NCBI GenBank assembly: GCA_965212125.1
Contig: OZ243045.1
Coordinates: 186,001 to 250,000, forward strand
Source: CAYRJD01 sp965212125
Lineage (GTDB): Bacteria > Actinomycetota > Acidimicrobiia > Acidimicrobiales > Poriferisodalaceae
Reading direction: 5' to 3'
DNA length: 64,000 nucleotides
Shown: piece by piece, positions 8,443 to 15,567 of the stretch
How positions within the stretch are numbered: the stretch's first letter is position 1
How the letters are laid out: every line of letters starts with the position of its first letter
The notes under the pieces: model-generated
What the model was told of the DNA's origin: nothing
Seen by the model: only the letters and a program-made list of their open reading frames with translations
Database searches by the model: none
Program-made: the position numbers and the translations under genes

Positions 8443-9726
8443 ATGAGTGAAAGCGGCATCACGATCCCGTCGCCGTTGGAACCGATGAACCCAGACCGCC
8501 GTCGCCGCAAGGTGAGGATGTACTGGATCGGCGGGTCCGTGCTGACCGTGCTTGGCGCGGTGGGCGTGTATCTGTTCTTTTTCGTATTTGCGATTCACCT
8601 CATCTGGGTTGATGTCGTGGTTGACGAAGCCGAGCCGGTGTTTGCCTCTGGTGCGCAGTTAGACGACGACGCAGACGCAGGCGGCGACGCGACGCTGACC
8701 GGGCAGTTCATGAATCGCTCGCACCCTTCCTCAGGCACCGTCAACGTGTTGTCCAACGGCAATGAAAGGTTTCTGCGCTTTGAGGACGATTTCAGAACCG
8801 ATAACGGACCTGACCTAGACATTTACCTGTCCACGTCGCCGCCCGATGCGCCATCCTCGGCCTACGGCACGAACTTCATCAACCTGGGAGACATGAAGGG
8901 CAACATCGGTGCGCAGAACTATTCGATCCCAGAGGGCACTGATCTTTCTGAGTTCAGCACGGTAGTGATCTGGTGCGTGCGGTTCAACGTTGTGTTTGGG
9001 ACCGCATCTTTGGGGCCGGGAGCGGTTACACCGTCTAGCGGTGGCGACGGCAGCGCGGCGCCAAGCATTGACGACGGAGGTTCGGGGGATTCCGGTGACT
9101 CCGGGCAGCAGAGCGCGCAAGGGCCTGTGCTCACGGTGCCTGCTACTGCTGCACCTGAGACCACGGTGCCTGTTACGACTGCACCCGTTACGACTGCACC
9201 CGTTACCACAGCGCCTACGGTGCCTGAGCCCACAGCACCTGTTGCTACAGCGCCTGAGGTCACAAGAACCACCGCTCCAGAAGTTGAGGCTCAGCCAACC
9301 GAAGCCACTACCACTACGACAACAACCACCACAACTACGACTACAACGACAACCACCACCGTCCCAGAAACCACTGTCCCAGAAACCACTGTCCCAGAGG
9401 TACGAACCGTGGCAAGCGGTCGGTTTTCACCAGGTGTCTACCGAACCTCTGGCAGATACCGAATTCTGACTGACGGCATTCAGACGTTCCTGCGCTTTGA
9501 GAGTGACTTCTCAACTAGCAACGGGCCAGGTGTTTACGTCTACCTTTCAACTTCCGAAAACACTCTTGGCTCGAGACCTCTTGATTTAGGCAGATTGAAA
9601 GGCACCGACGGATCGCAGAATTACGAGCTTCCGAGGAGCACAAATCTTTCTAGATACAAATCGGTTGTGATCTGGTGTAGACCGTTCAGCCGCGTGTTTG
9701 GTGTTGCCCCTATAAGCGCCACCTAG
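8443..9726 (+). CDS. membrane-anchored protein with two DM13 domains and a Thr-rich linker
   Basis: 427 residues. One transmembrane segment at about 28-55 suggests a cytoplasmic N-terminus and an exported C-terminal part. Two similar domains follow, at about 83-190 and 325-425, both with LRFE.DF...NGP...YLSTS, an LG..KG..G.QNY stretch, and VVIWC with a single conserved Cys (C178, C412). This is the DM13 pattern, a family suspected to carry electrons. Between them lies a long PVTTAP-type linker with 18 consecutive threonines (9307-9360) written with mixed ACN codons, which argues for selection on the protein. I chose ATG 8443 over the in-frame GTG 8425 because GGAGG (8431-8435) sits seven bases before it. 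The DsbB-like neighbour suggests a shared envelope redox role. Confidence 0.85.
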   Translation: MSESGITIPSPLEPMNPDRRRRKVRMYWIGGSVLTVLGAVGVYLFFFVFAIHLIWVDVVVDEAEPVFASGAQLDDDADAGGDATLTGQFMNRSHPSSGTVNVLSNGNERFLRFEDDFRTDNGPDLDIYLSTSPPDAPSSAYGTNFINLGDMKGNIGAQNYSIPEGTDLSEFSTVVIWCVRFNVVFGTASLGPGAVTPSSGGDGSAAPSIDDGGSGDSGDSGQQSAQGPVLTVPATAAPETTVPVTTAPVTTAPVTTAPTVPEPTAPVATAPEVTRTTAPEVEAQPTEATTTTTTTTTTTTTTTTTTVPETTVPETTVPEVRTVASGRFSPGVYRTSGRYRILTDGIQTFLRFESDFSTSNGPGVYVYLSTSENTLGSRPLDLGRLKGTDGSQNYELPRSTNLSRYKSVVIWCRPFSRVFGVAPISAT

Positions 9727-9745
9727 CGGAGATTAACTAGCAGCA

Positions 9746-10618
9746 ATGGAACTAAAAGACGCCGTCTGCGTCGTTACCGGCGGCGCTAGCGGCATCGGCC
9801 AAGCGCTGTGCGAGAGGTTCGCGGCCGAGGGGGCAACGGCGGTGGTGGTGGCAGACCGCGATGAGCAAGGCGCTAACGAGGTAGCCAGCGCGCTCGCCGC
9901 TGCGTCCCAGACACAGGCTGCGCCAGCCACGCAGGTGACGGCCGCCGCGCTAGACGTAAGCGACGAATCAGCGGTCAACCAGCTAGTGCAAGACACCGTG
10001 GCGACGCACGGCCGCATAGACGTGTTCGTATCCAACGCGGGCTACGCCACTCAGGGCGGTCTAGAGGTGGCGAACGAAGAAATCGAACGCATGTTCGACG
10101 TGCACGTAATGGCGCACGTTTACGCGGCCCGCGCCGCCATACCGCACATGGTCGCCAACGGCGGCGGCTACTTACTTAACACCGCCTCCGCCGCCGGCCT
10201 GCTGACTCAGCTGGGTTCGCTGCAATACACGATCACCAAGGCTGCTGCGGTATCGCTCGGTGAGTTTTTGGCGATCACCTACGGCGATCGGGGAGTGCGT
10301 GTGTCGATGCTGTGCCCGCAGGCGGTGGAGACAAACATCTTGGCTAACAGCCCCGACAATCTTGGCGGCCAGCAAAACGAACGGGGAACCCCCGGCGCCG
10401 CGGCTGGCGATGGCGTGCTGCAGCCATCGGAGCTAGCCGACAGCGTGATTGAAGCCATGCGTGAGGAACGGTTCTTGGTGTTGCCGCACCCTGAGGTACA
10501 GACGTATCGCGAACGCAAGGCCAGCGACATCGATCGCTGGCTGGCAGGAATGCAGCGCTTCCAATCGCAGCTGTATGCCGACACCAGCGCGGCGCCAGCC
10601 GACTGGTTCTTGAGCTAG
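9746..10618 (+). CDS. short-chain dehydrogenase/reductase (SDR)
   Basis: NAD(P)-dependent oxidoreductase with a Rossmann fold, 290 residues. The cofactor loop TGGASGIG is at residues 11-18, the NAG motif of the core at 97-99, and the catalytic Ser-Tyr-Lys are S148, Y161 and K165 (NTASAAG, YTITK). An acidic residue after the second strand (ADRDE) favours NAD(H), as in classical SDRs. The start is ATG at 9746, 19 bases after the DM13 gene, so it may belong to that transcription unit. Substrate unknown. Confidence 0.9.
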   Translation: MELKDAVCVVTGGASGIGQALCERFAAEGATAVVVADRDEQGANEVASALAAASQTQAAPATQVTAAALDVSDESAVNQLVQDTVATHGRIDVFVSNAGYATQGGLEVANEEIERMFDVHVMAHVYAARAAIPHMVANGGGYLLNTASAAGLLTQLGSLQYTITKAAAVSLGEFLAITYGDRGVRVSMLCPQAVETNILANSPDNLGGQQNERGTPGAAAGDGVLQPSELADSVIEAMREERFLVLPHPEVQTYRERKASDIDRWLAGMQRFQSQLYADTSAAPADWFLS

Positions 10619-10622
10619 CCAA

Positions 10623-11981
10623 TTGGTTTCCGGGTTAGAGGTGCGCTACTTAGCTGACGTTGCATTTTCATGCGCTGAGGGTTTTCCGGTGGTGGAAAAA
10701 CCGGCGCTTGACGTTGGCGCTGACGGTCGGATCACCTACTTCGGGCCAGCCGCCGACGCACCGCAGCTAGAGCTAGACGGCTCAGCCGAAGTTCGTGATC
10801 TCGGCGGGCTGATGATGCCGGGGCTTGTCAACACGCACGCACACTCGCCGATGACGCTGGTGCGCGGTGCGGGCGACGGCTTGCCACTGCTGCGCTGGCT
10901 GCACGAAGCGATGTTTCCGCGCGAAGCCAAAATGACCGACGACGACATCAGGTGGGGGATGACCCTCGGCACCGCGGAAATGCTGCGGGCCGGCATCACC
11001 ACCACCTGTGAGATGTACATGTGGGAGGAGGCGGCGATAAGCGCCGCCGAAGACTCCGGCATTCGGCTGCTGATGTGCCCCGGGGTCATAGAGCTGCCCG
11101 GCTCCAACGGCGCGGGGTGGCTTGAGAAGCGCATCGCCGAAATAACGCAGCTGCACGAGCGCACGCACAAAACGAACGGCACCGTCACCATCGGGTTCGG
11201 CCCGCACTCCATTTACAACCTTGGCCCGCGAGCCTGCGCGCAGGTGGCGGAAGCGGCGGCCGAGATTGACGCGCTGTTTCACATTCACGTTGCCGAAAGC
11301 CGTCAAGAAGGCGAGGAGGTTGAAGCCGCTCACGGCGGAGCGAGCACGGTGCAAATCCTGGCCGACGCCGGCGCATTTGTCGGCCGCACTCTCACCGCTC
11401 ACAGCGTGTGGCTAGACGACGCCGACATTGCCACCTATGCCGAACACGACGTTGCGGTGGCGCACTGTCCGGCCAGCAACATGAAGCTTGGCTCCGGCAC
11501 GGCGCGCATAACCGACATGCTCGCCGCGGGCGTCACCGTCAGCTTGGCAACCGACGGCCCGGCTTCAAATGACAGCCTTGACCTGTGGGAAGAAATCAAG
11601 CTGGCTCCGCTGCTGGCGCGGGTGAGCGCGCAAGATGCGACCGCCATTCCGGCGGCAACCTCTATTTCCATGGCTACTAGCGGCGGCGGCAAGGCGCTTG
11701 GCTTGGACGTGGGTTCGCTGGCGCCCGGCCAGTGGGCGGACTTCATCCGGATAGATCTAGACAATGCGGTGTTCGTGCCAGTTACCTCACCGGATGAGCT
11801 GGTAGCGCACGTCGCATGGGCGGGCAGCAGTCAGGTCAGCGATGTGTGGGTGGCGGGCAGTCAGGTCGTGTCAAGCGGGATTTGCTTGAATGTGGATGAA
11901 GCACAGGCGCGCGCAGAGGTGCAAACCCGAGCGGAGCGCATAGTGAAAGACGTAGTGAAAGACGTAAAGGCGGGCAAGTGA
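10623..11981 (+). CDS. mtaD: amidohydrolase, probable 5'-methylthioadenosine/S-adenosylhomocysteine deaminase
   Basis: Predicted zinc deaminase converting methylthioadenosine (MTA) to methylthioinosine. The 452-residue protein has the metal-dependent amidohydrolase signature: HxH in NTHAHSP (H72, H74), HIHVAES (H222, E225), HCPASNMKLGSG near 281 and the aspartate in ATDGPASNDSLD (D311). This set matches the TrzA/AtzA/MtaD branch. A phosphorylase gene starts four bases downstream and looks specific for 6-oxopurines, which supports the MTA assignment over guanine or triazine deamination. The start is TTG at 10623, five bases after the SDR stop. Confidence 0.82.
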   Translation: MVSGLEVRYLADVAFSCAEGFPVVEKPALDVGADGRITYFGPAADAPQLELDGSAEVRDLGGLMMPGLVNTHAHSPMTLVRGAGDGLPLLRWLHEAMFPREAKMTDDDIRWGMTLGTAEMLRAGITTTCEMYMWEEAAISAAEDSGIRLLMCPGVIELPGSNGAGWLEKRIAEITQLHERTHKTNGTVTIGFGPHSIYNLGPRACAQVAEAAAEIDALFHIHVAESRQEGEEVEAAHGGASTVQILADAGAFVGRTLTAHSVWLDDADIATYAEHDVAVAHCPASNMKLGSGTARITDMLAAGVTVSLATDGPASNDSLDLWEEIKLAPLLARVSAQDATAIPAATSISMATSGGGKALGLDVGSLAPGQWADFIRIDLDNAVFVPVTSPDELVAHVAWAGSSQVSDVWVAGSQVVSSGICLNVDEAQARAEVQTRAERIVKDVVKDVKAGK

Positions 11982-11984
11982 GCG

Positions 11985-12767
11985 ATGCCAAATAGCACCG
12001 GCCCAAATAGCACCAGCCCGTCGGCCACCTTTGGCATCATCGCTGGCACCGGCTTCTATGGCCTGCCCGGCCTGGAAGACAGCGCCGACGTCCAGGTTGA
12101 AAATCGCTGGGGCACCGCAACGTTGCGCACCGGCGTTTGGCACGGGCAGCGCATTGCTTTTTTGCCCAGGCACGGCGGCAGCCATTCAATCCCGCCCAGT
12201 GCGATCAATTATCGCGCCAACATTCAAGCGCTGGCCGACTGCGGCGTGGAAGCAGTGCTAGCGGTGTGCGTGGTGGGGTCGATGCTGCCCGAAAGCGGGC
12301 CGGGAGCGCTGCTGCTACTTGACGACTATCTGGAGTTCACCGCCGGGCGTGGGTGTTCGTTTTTTGATGAGCCGGATGAGCAGGGCGTAACGCACACCGA
12401 TATGTCCGCGCCCTATCACCCGGCCGTGCGCTCTCAGATGCTGGCGGCGGCGGCCGATGAGGGCATTGACATAGCGCCGACGGCTACCTACGTGTGCGCC
12501 AACGGGCCGCGCTTTGAAACGCCGGCGGAGATTCGGATGTATGCGGCGATGGGCGGCAGCGTGGTGGGGATGACCGGGTACCCGGAGGTGGCGCTGGCGC
12601 GTGAGCTTGATCTGCCATATGCGGCTGTGGCGGTGGTGGCGAATCTGGCGGCGGGAATGGCGCCGGGCGAAATTTCGCACGAAGAGGTAAGCAGTGAGCT
12701 TGAGTCGACCAAAGACCCAGTGTTCAGATTGCTGGGACGAACGATTCAGCTGCTAGCTCAGCAATAA
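11985..12767 (+). CDS. purine nucleoside phosphorylase family, probable 5'-methylthioinosine phosphorylase
   Basis: Phosphorolyses a 5'-methylthio-purine nucleoside to the base and methylthioribose-1-phosphate. The 260-residue protein begins with FGIIAGTGFYGLPGLED, has FLPRHGGSHSIPPSAINYRAN and the substrate region GPRFETPAEIRMYAAMGGSVVGMTGYPEVAL in two parts. In adenine-specific MTAP the segment after this reads ATDYDCW, whose aspartates bind the 6-amino group. Here it reads VANLAAG with Asn220, as in Pseudomonas MTI phosphorylase and in 6-oxopurine PNPs. With the MtaD-like gene upstream this suggests the deaminating salvage route MTA to MTI to hypoxanthine. Start ATG 11985. Confidence 0.82.
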   Translation: MPNSTGPNSTSPSATFGIIAGTGFYGLPGLEDSADVQVENRWGTATLRTGVWHGQRIAFLPRHGGSHSIPPSAINYRANIQALADCGVEAVLAVCVVGSMLPESGPGALLLLDDYLEFTAGRGCSFFDEPDEQGVTHTDMSAPYHPAVRSQMLAAAADEGIDIAPTATYVCANGPRFETPAEIRMYAAMGGSVVGMTGYPEVALARELDLPYAAVAVVANLAAGMAPGEISHEEVSSELESTKDPVFRLLGRTIQLLAQQ

Positions 12768-12850
12768 CGTCGGTTGCGGTCTGGCCGCGCACTGCGGTCT
12801 AGCCTTATCAGCAGAGCTTGGGCTCAGGAGCGATCAGTCGGAGAGGCCGT

Positions 12851-13759
12851 ATGCGCAGTTGGTCATCAATGGATGAGTTTGAGGCGTTCCTAGACGATGG
12901 CGGCTTGGTAGAGCCGGGCGATGAGATGCCCGACGATTACCGCGCGGCGGTTTTTCAGTTCATTGAGCTGCACGCCAACAGCGAATACATGGGCGGGCTG
13001 ACCGAACGTGACTGGATTCGCTACGCACCCGGCATAAACCGCAAGCTGACCGCCTTGGCAAAAACGCAAGATGAGATCGGCCACGCTCATCTGCTTTACA
13101 TGGTCGCCGCAGACATGGGCATAAAGACCCGCGACGAAATGATGAACGACCTGATCACCGGCAAGACCCGTTTTCACAATGTCTTTCACTACCGGGCGCA
13201 CTCTTGGGGCGATCAGATTGCGATTGCCTACCTGGTGGATGCGGCGGCGCTGATCAGCCAGCAGGCCGTGTTCAAAAAGTGCAGCTACGGACCGTACAAG
13301 CGTATTTTGAAGCGCATCATCGCCGAAGAGGGTTTTCATATGCGCAACGGCGAAGAGCTGATGCTGCTGATGGCGACCGGCTCAAAGCTGCAGCACGAAA
13401 TGATGCAAGAGTCCATTGACCGTTGGTGGCTGCCGGCGTTGCAACTGTTTGGCCCACCCACGCAAGCGAACGACGTGCTGATGCGCTGGCACGTCAAGTC
13501 TGAGAAGAATGAGGCTCTGCGCGACAAGTACGTGCAGAAGTTTGTGCCGCAGATTTTGGCGGCTGGATTCACTATTCCCGATGAGGGCTTGCAGCAGGAT
13601 GCCGACACGGGTCGCTGGCAGATCTCTGAAATTGATTGGGAGCAGCTGCGGACAGCGGTCAGCGGCAAGGGGCCTGACAGCGAGCGGCGACTCAACGATG
13701 CGCGCAAGGCTTGGGCCGATGCGGCTTGGGTTCGTGAGGCTTTAGAAGCGGTCGCTTAG
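12851..13759 (+). CDS. paaA: phenylacetyl-CoA 1,2-epoxidase, catalytic subunit PaaA
   Basis: Di-iron oxygenase subunit that epoxidises the ring of phenylacetyl-CoA as part of the PaaABC(E) complex. 302 residues from ATG 12851, which follows GGAGAGG with a four-base gap; an in-frame TTG at 12818 would add 11 residues and has weaker support. Iron ligands are visible in LAKTQDEIGHAHLLY (E75, H78) and IIAEEGFHMRNGEE. Other PaaA landmarks are HANSEYMGGLTERDWI, KKCSYGPYKRI and RWHVKSEKNE. It heads a tight cluster with paaD, paaB and paaC. Confidence 0.96.
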   Translation: MRSWSSMDEFEAFLDDGGLVEPGDEMPDDYRAAVFQFIELHANSEYMGGLTERDWIRYAPGINRKLTALAKTQDEIGHAHLLYMVAADMGIKTRDEMMNDLITGKTRFHNVFHYRAHSWGDQIAIAYLVDAAALISQQAVFKKCSYGPYKRILKRIIAEEGFHMRNGEELMLLMATGSKLQHEMMQESIDRWWLPALQLFGPPTQANDVLMRWHVKSEKNEALRDKYVQKFVPQILAAGFTIPDEGLQQDADTGRWQISEIDWEQLRTAVSGKGPDSERRLNDARKAWADAAWVREALEAVA

Positions 13760-14379
13760 TGAGCGTTGTGAGCGCGGTTACCGCAGCCGTATCGCAGGTG
13801 TGTGATCCGGAGTATCCAGATTTGACGATCGCCGACTTAGGGATTTTGGAGAAGGTGTGGCTGCGCCCGCAGGCGGAGCAGATTCCGCCGCAGGTGCAGC
13901 AGACTCCGCCCAGCGTGGTGATAGATCTAATCCCGACGATGCTGGGTTGCCCCGCTCTGGCGGTTATCGAGCGTGACGTTCGCAGCGCGGCTCAAGCTGC
14001 GCTAGCCGCTGGCGCCCCAGACGTCAGCGTTCCAGGCAGCGCGCCTAGCGAAATCCCAGACATAGAGGTGCGGATGCTGACCGAGCCAGCTTGGACACCC
14101 AGCCGGATTTCCGAATCCGCCCGTGAGTTTCTTGGCCGCGAGTACATCATCGCAGTCAGGCTCAAAAGCCAAACGCCGCCCTGCCCTAACTGCGACTCAA
14201 CAGATCTGGAGTTTCGTAGCGATTTTGGACCAACGCCTTGCCGCAAGATTTATTGGTGCCCCGCGTGTCGCAATCCCGTTGAAATGATTGAAAGCCGCAT
14301 GCGTGATATCGCCGCCGCAGGCAGCACAGACACCGCCGCAGGCATCGACATTGCCGCGGTCACCGCCGGGAGCGCCTAG
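13759..14379 (+). CDS. paaD: PaaD-like iron-sulfur assembly protein for the epoxidase
   Basis: Family with an N-terminal MIP18 (DUF59) domain and a C-terminal cysteine-rich knot, needed for an active phenylacetyl-CoA epoxidase, probably for cluster insertion. 206 residues, longer than the usual ~165. The DUF59 part shows VCDPEYPDLTIADLGI and a conserved GCPAL. The C-terminal CPNCDS...CRKIYWCPACRNP gives two Cys pairs. The extra length comes from a Pro/Gln-rich insertion near residues 34-52 and an Ala-rich tail. The GTG start at 13759 overlaps the paaA stop by one base. Placed between paaA and paaB, unlike the common A-B-C-D order. Confidence 0.88.
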   Translation: MSVVSAVTAAVSQVCDPEYPDLTIADLGILEKVWLRPQAEQIPPQVQQTPPSVVIDLIPTMLGCPALAVIERDVRSAAQAALAAGAPDVSVPGSAPSEIPDIEVRMLTEPAWTPSRISESAREFLGREYIIAVRLKSQTPPCPNCDSTDLEFRSDFGPTPCRKIYWCPACRNPVEMIESRMRDIAAAGSTDTAAGIDIAAVTAGSA

Positions 14380-14384
14380 CAACT

Positions 14385-14663
14385 GTGGCTGTCTATGAGG
14401 TGTTCCTCAAAAAAGCCGGCAAAGACCCGATCACTCACGCCGGTTCCCTGAACGCTCTGGACGACGAGATGGCGCTGCTGTTTGCGCGTGATTGCTACAA
14501 CCGTCGCGGCGAAGGCGACCAAATGTGGGTGGTGAAGCGCGACAACGTCCTAGTAGCGGCCGAGGCCGACCTTGAAGTGTCCGACCGGGATCATCGCCAC
14601 AGCGACGGGCAGCTTTTGATCAAGCTGCGCAAGGCTGCCGGTCTCGCAGACCAAGCCGAGTAA
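14385..14663 (+). CDS. paaB: phenylacetyl-CoA epoxidase subunit PaaB
   Basis: Small subunit of the epoxidase that bridges PaaA and PaaC in the assembled enzyme. 92 residues from GTG 14385: YEVFLKKAGKDPITHAGSLNA, DDEMALLFARDCYNRRGEGDQMWVV in two parts, matching PaaB in length and pattern. It lies five bases after paaD and three bases before paaC, so translation is probably coupled. Confidence 0.93.
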   Translation: MAVYEVFLKKAGKDPITHAGSLNALDDEMALLFARDCYNRRGEGDQMWVVKRDNVLVAAEADLEVSDRDHRHSDGQLLIKLRKAAGLADQAE

Positions 14664-14666
14664 GCG

Positions 14667-15530
14667 GTGACGAACTCTGCTGCTTCGCAGGTGCCGGGCG
14701 CGGCTGAGCTGGTGCTGGCATTGGCCGATGACGAGCTCTGCGTGGGACAAAATCATTCCTGGTGGATAGCGGTCGGGCCATTCTTGGAAGAGGATCTGGC
14801 TTTCACGTGCATAGCGCAAGACGAGCTCGGCCACGCCCGCTCCTTGTATTCGTTGCTGGTGGAAGGGGCGGTGGAAGGCACAGCGGAAGGTGCCGCCAAA
14901 GATCCGGCGCAAGGCGCAACTCAGGTGGACGCTCTGGCATTCCAGCGTGAGTTTGACCAGTACCGCAGCGCTCATCTAACGGAGCTGCCCTGTCACGACT
15001 GGACGTATGCGCTGGTTCGGCACTACCTGTATGACACCGCCGAGGCTGTGCGCTGGCAAGCATTGGCTGATTCAAGCTGGACTGAGCTCGGTTCGCTCGC
15101 CCGCCGAGTCTTGCTGGAAGAGCGCATTCATGAGCATCACGCCAGCGGCTTGATGACGCGACTGCTTGTCTCGCAAGTAGGGCAGGAGCGATTGGGCGAG
15201 GCGCTAACTGAGCTTGCTCCGCTGGCGGTGGGGCTGTTTGATCTTGCTGTGCCCGACGGCGAGCTGCTAGCGGCCGGAGTACTAAATCTCAGCTTGGCCG
15301 ACCAAATGCAACAGTGGCTCAGCGTTGTCACCAAGACGCTCAGCCCTTTCGGTTTAGAAGAGTTTTTTGAAGCGCTAACGGCCGCCGCATCTGCTACTGC
15401 ATCTGCCGCAACGAGCAGTGACGCCGATGCCGCCGACCCGGGTCGCCGAGGAGAGCGCAGCAGCTATTTCGCCGCGCTGCATCGCGAGATGGTCGAAGTC
15501 TTTGAGCTAGAGCCCTCCGCTCGCTGGTAA
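14667..15530 (+). CDS. paaC: phenylacetyl-CoA epoxidase structural subunit PaaC
   Basis: Structural partner of PaaA with a ferritin-like fold. 287 residues from GTG 14667. Landmarks: LADDELCVGQNHSWW, FTCIAQDELGHARSLYSLL and LLEERIHEHHASGLM. The protein has two low-complexity insertions, a Gly/Ala/Glu-rich run near residues 68-90 and an Ala/Thr/Ser/Asp run near 240-262, where standard PaaC is compact. No paaE reductase or paaG/Z/H/J/K genes lie within the window. The cluster ends here, with a 37-base gap to a convergent gene. Confidence 0.92.
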   Translation: MTNSAASQVPGAAELVLALADDELCVGQNHSWWIAVGPFLEEDLAFTCIAQDELGHARSLYSLLVEGAVEGTAEGAAKDPAQGATQVDALAFQREFDQYRSAHLTELPCHDWTYALVRHYLYDTAEAVRWQALADSSWTELGSLARRVLLEERIHEHHASGLMTRLLVSQVGQERLGEALTELAPLAVGLFDLAVPDGELLAAGVLNLSLADQMQQWLSVVTKTLSPFGLEEFFEALTAAASATASAATSSDADAADPGRRGERSSYFAALHREMVEVFELEPSARW

Positions 15531-15567
15531 GAGCCGGGCGCGGCTGCTTGTTATTTACGGCTGGCTG

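Noticed and set aside
10782..11402. 206-residue open frame on the minus strand
   Set aside because: It is antisense to the amidohydrolase, whose motifs are complete; the composition is Arg/Ala/Gly-rich, typical of a shadow frame in high-G+C DNA.
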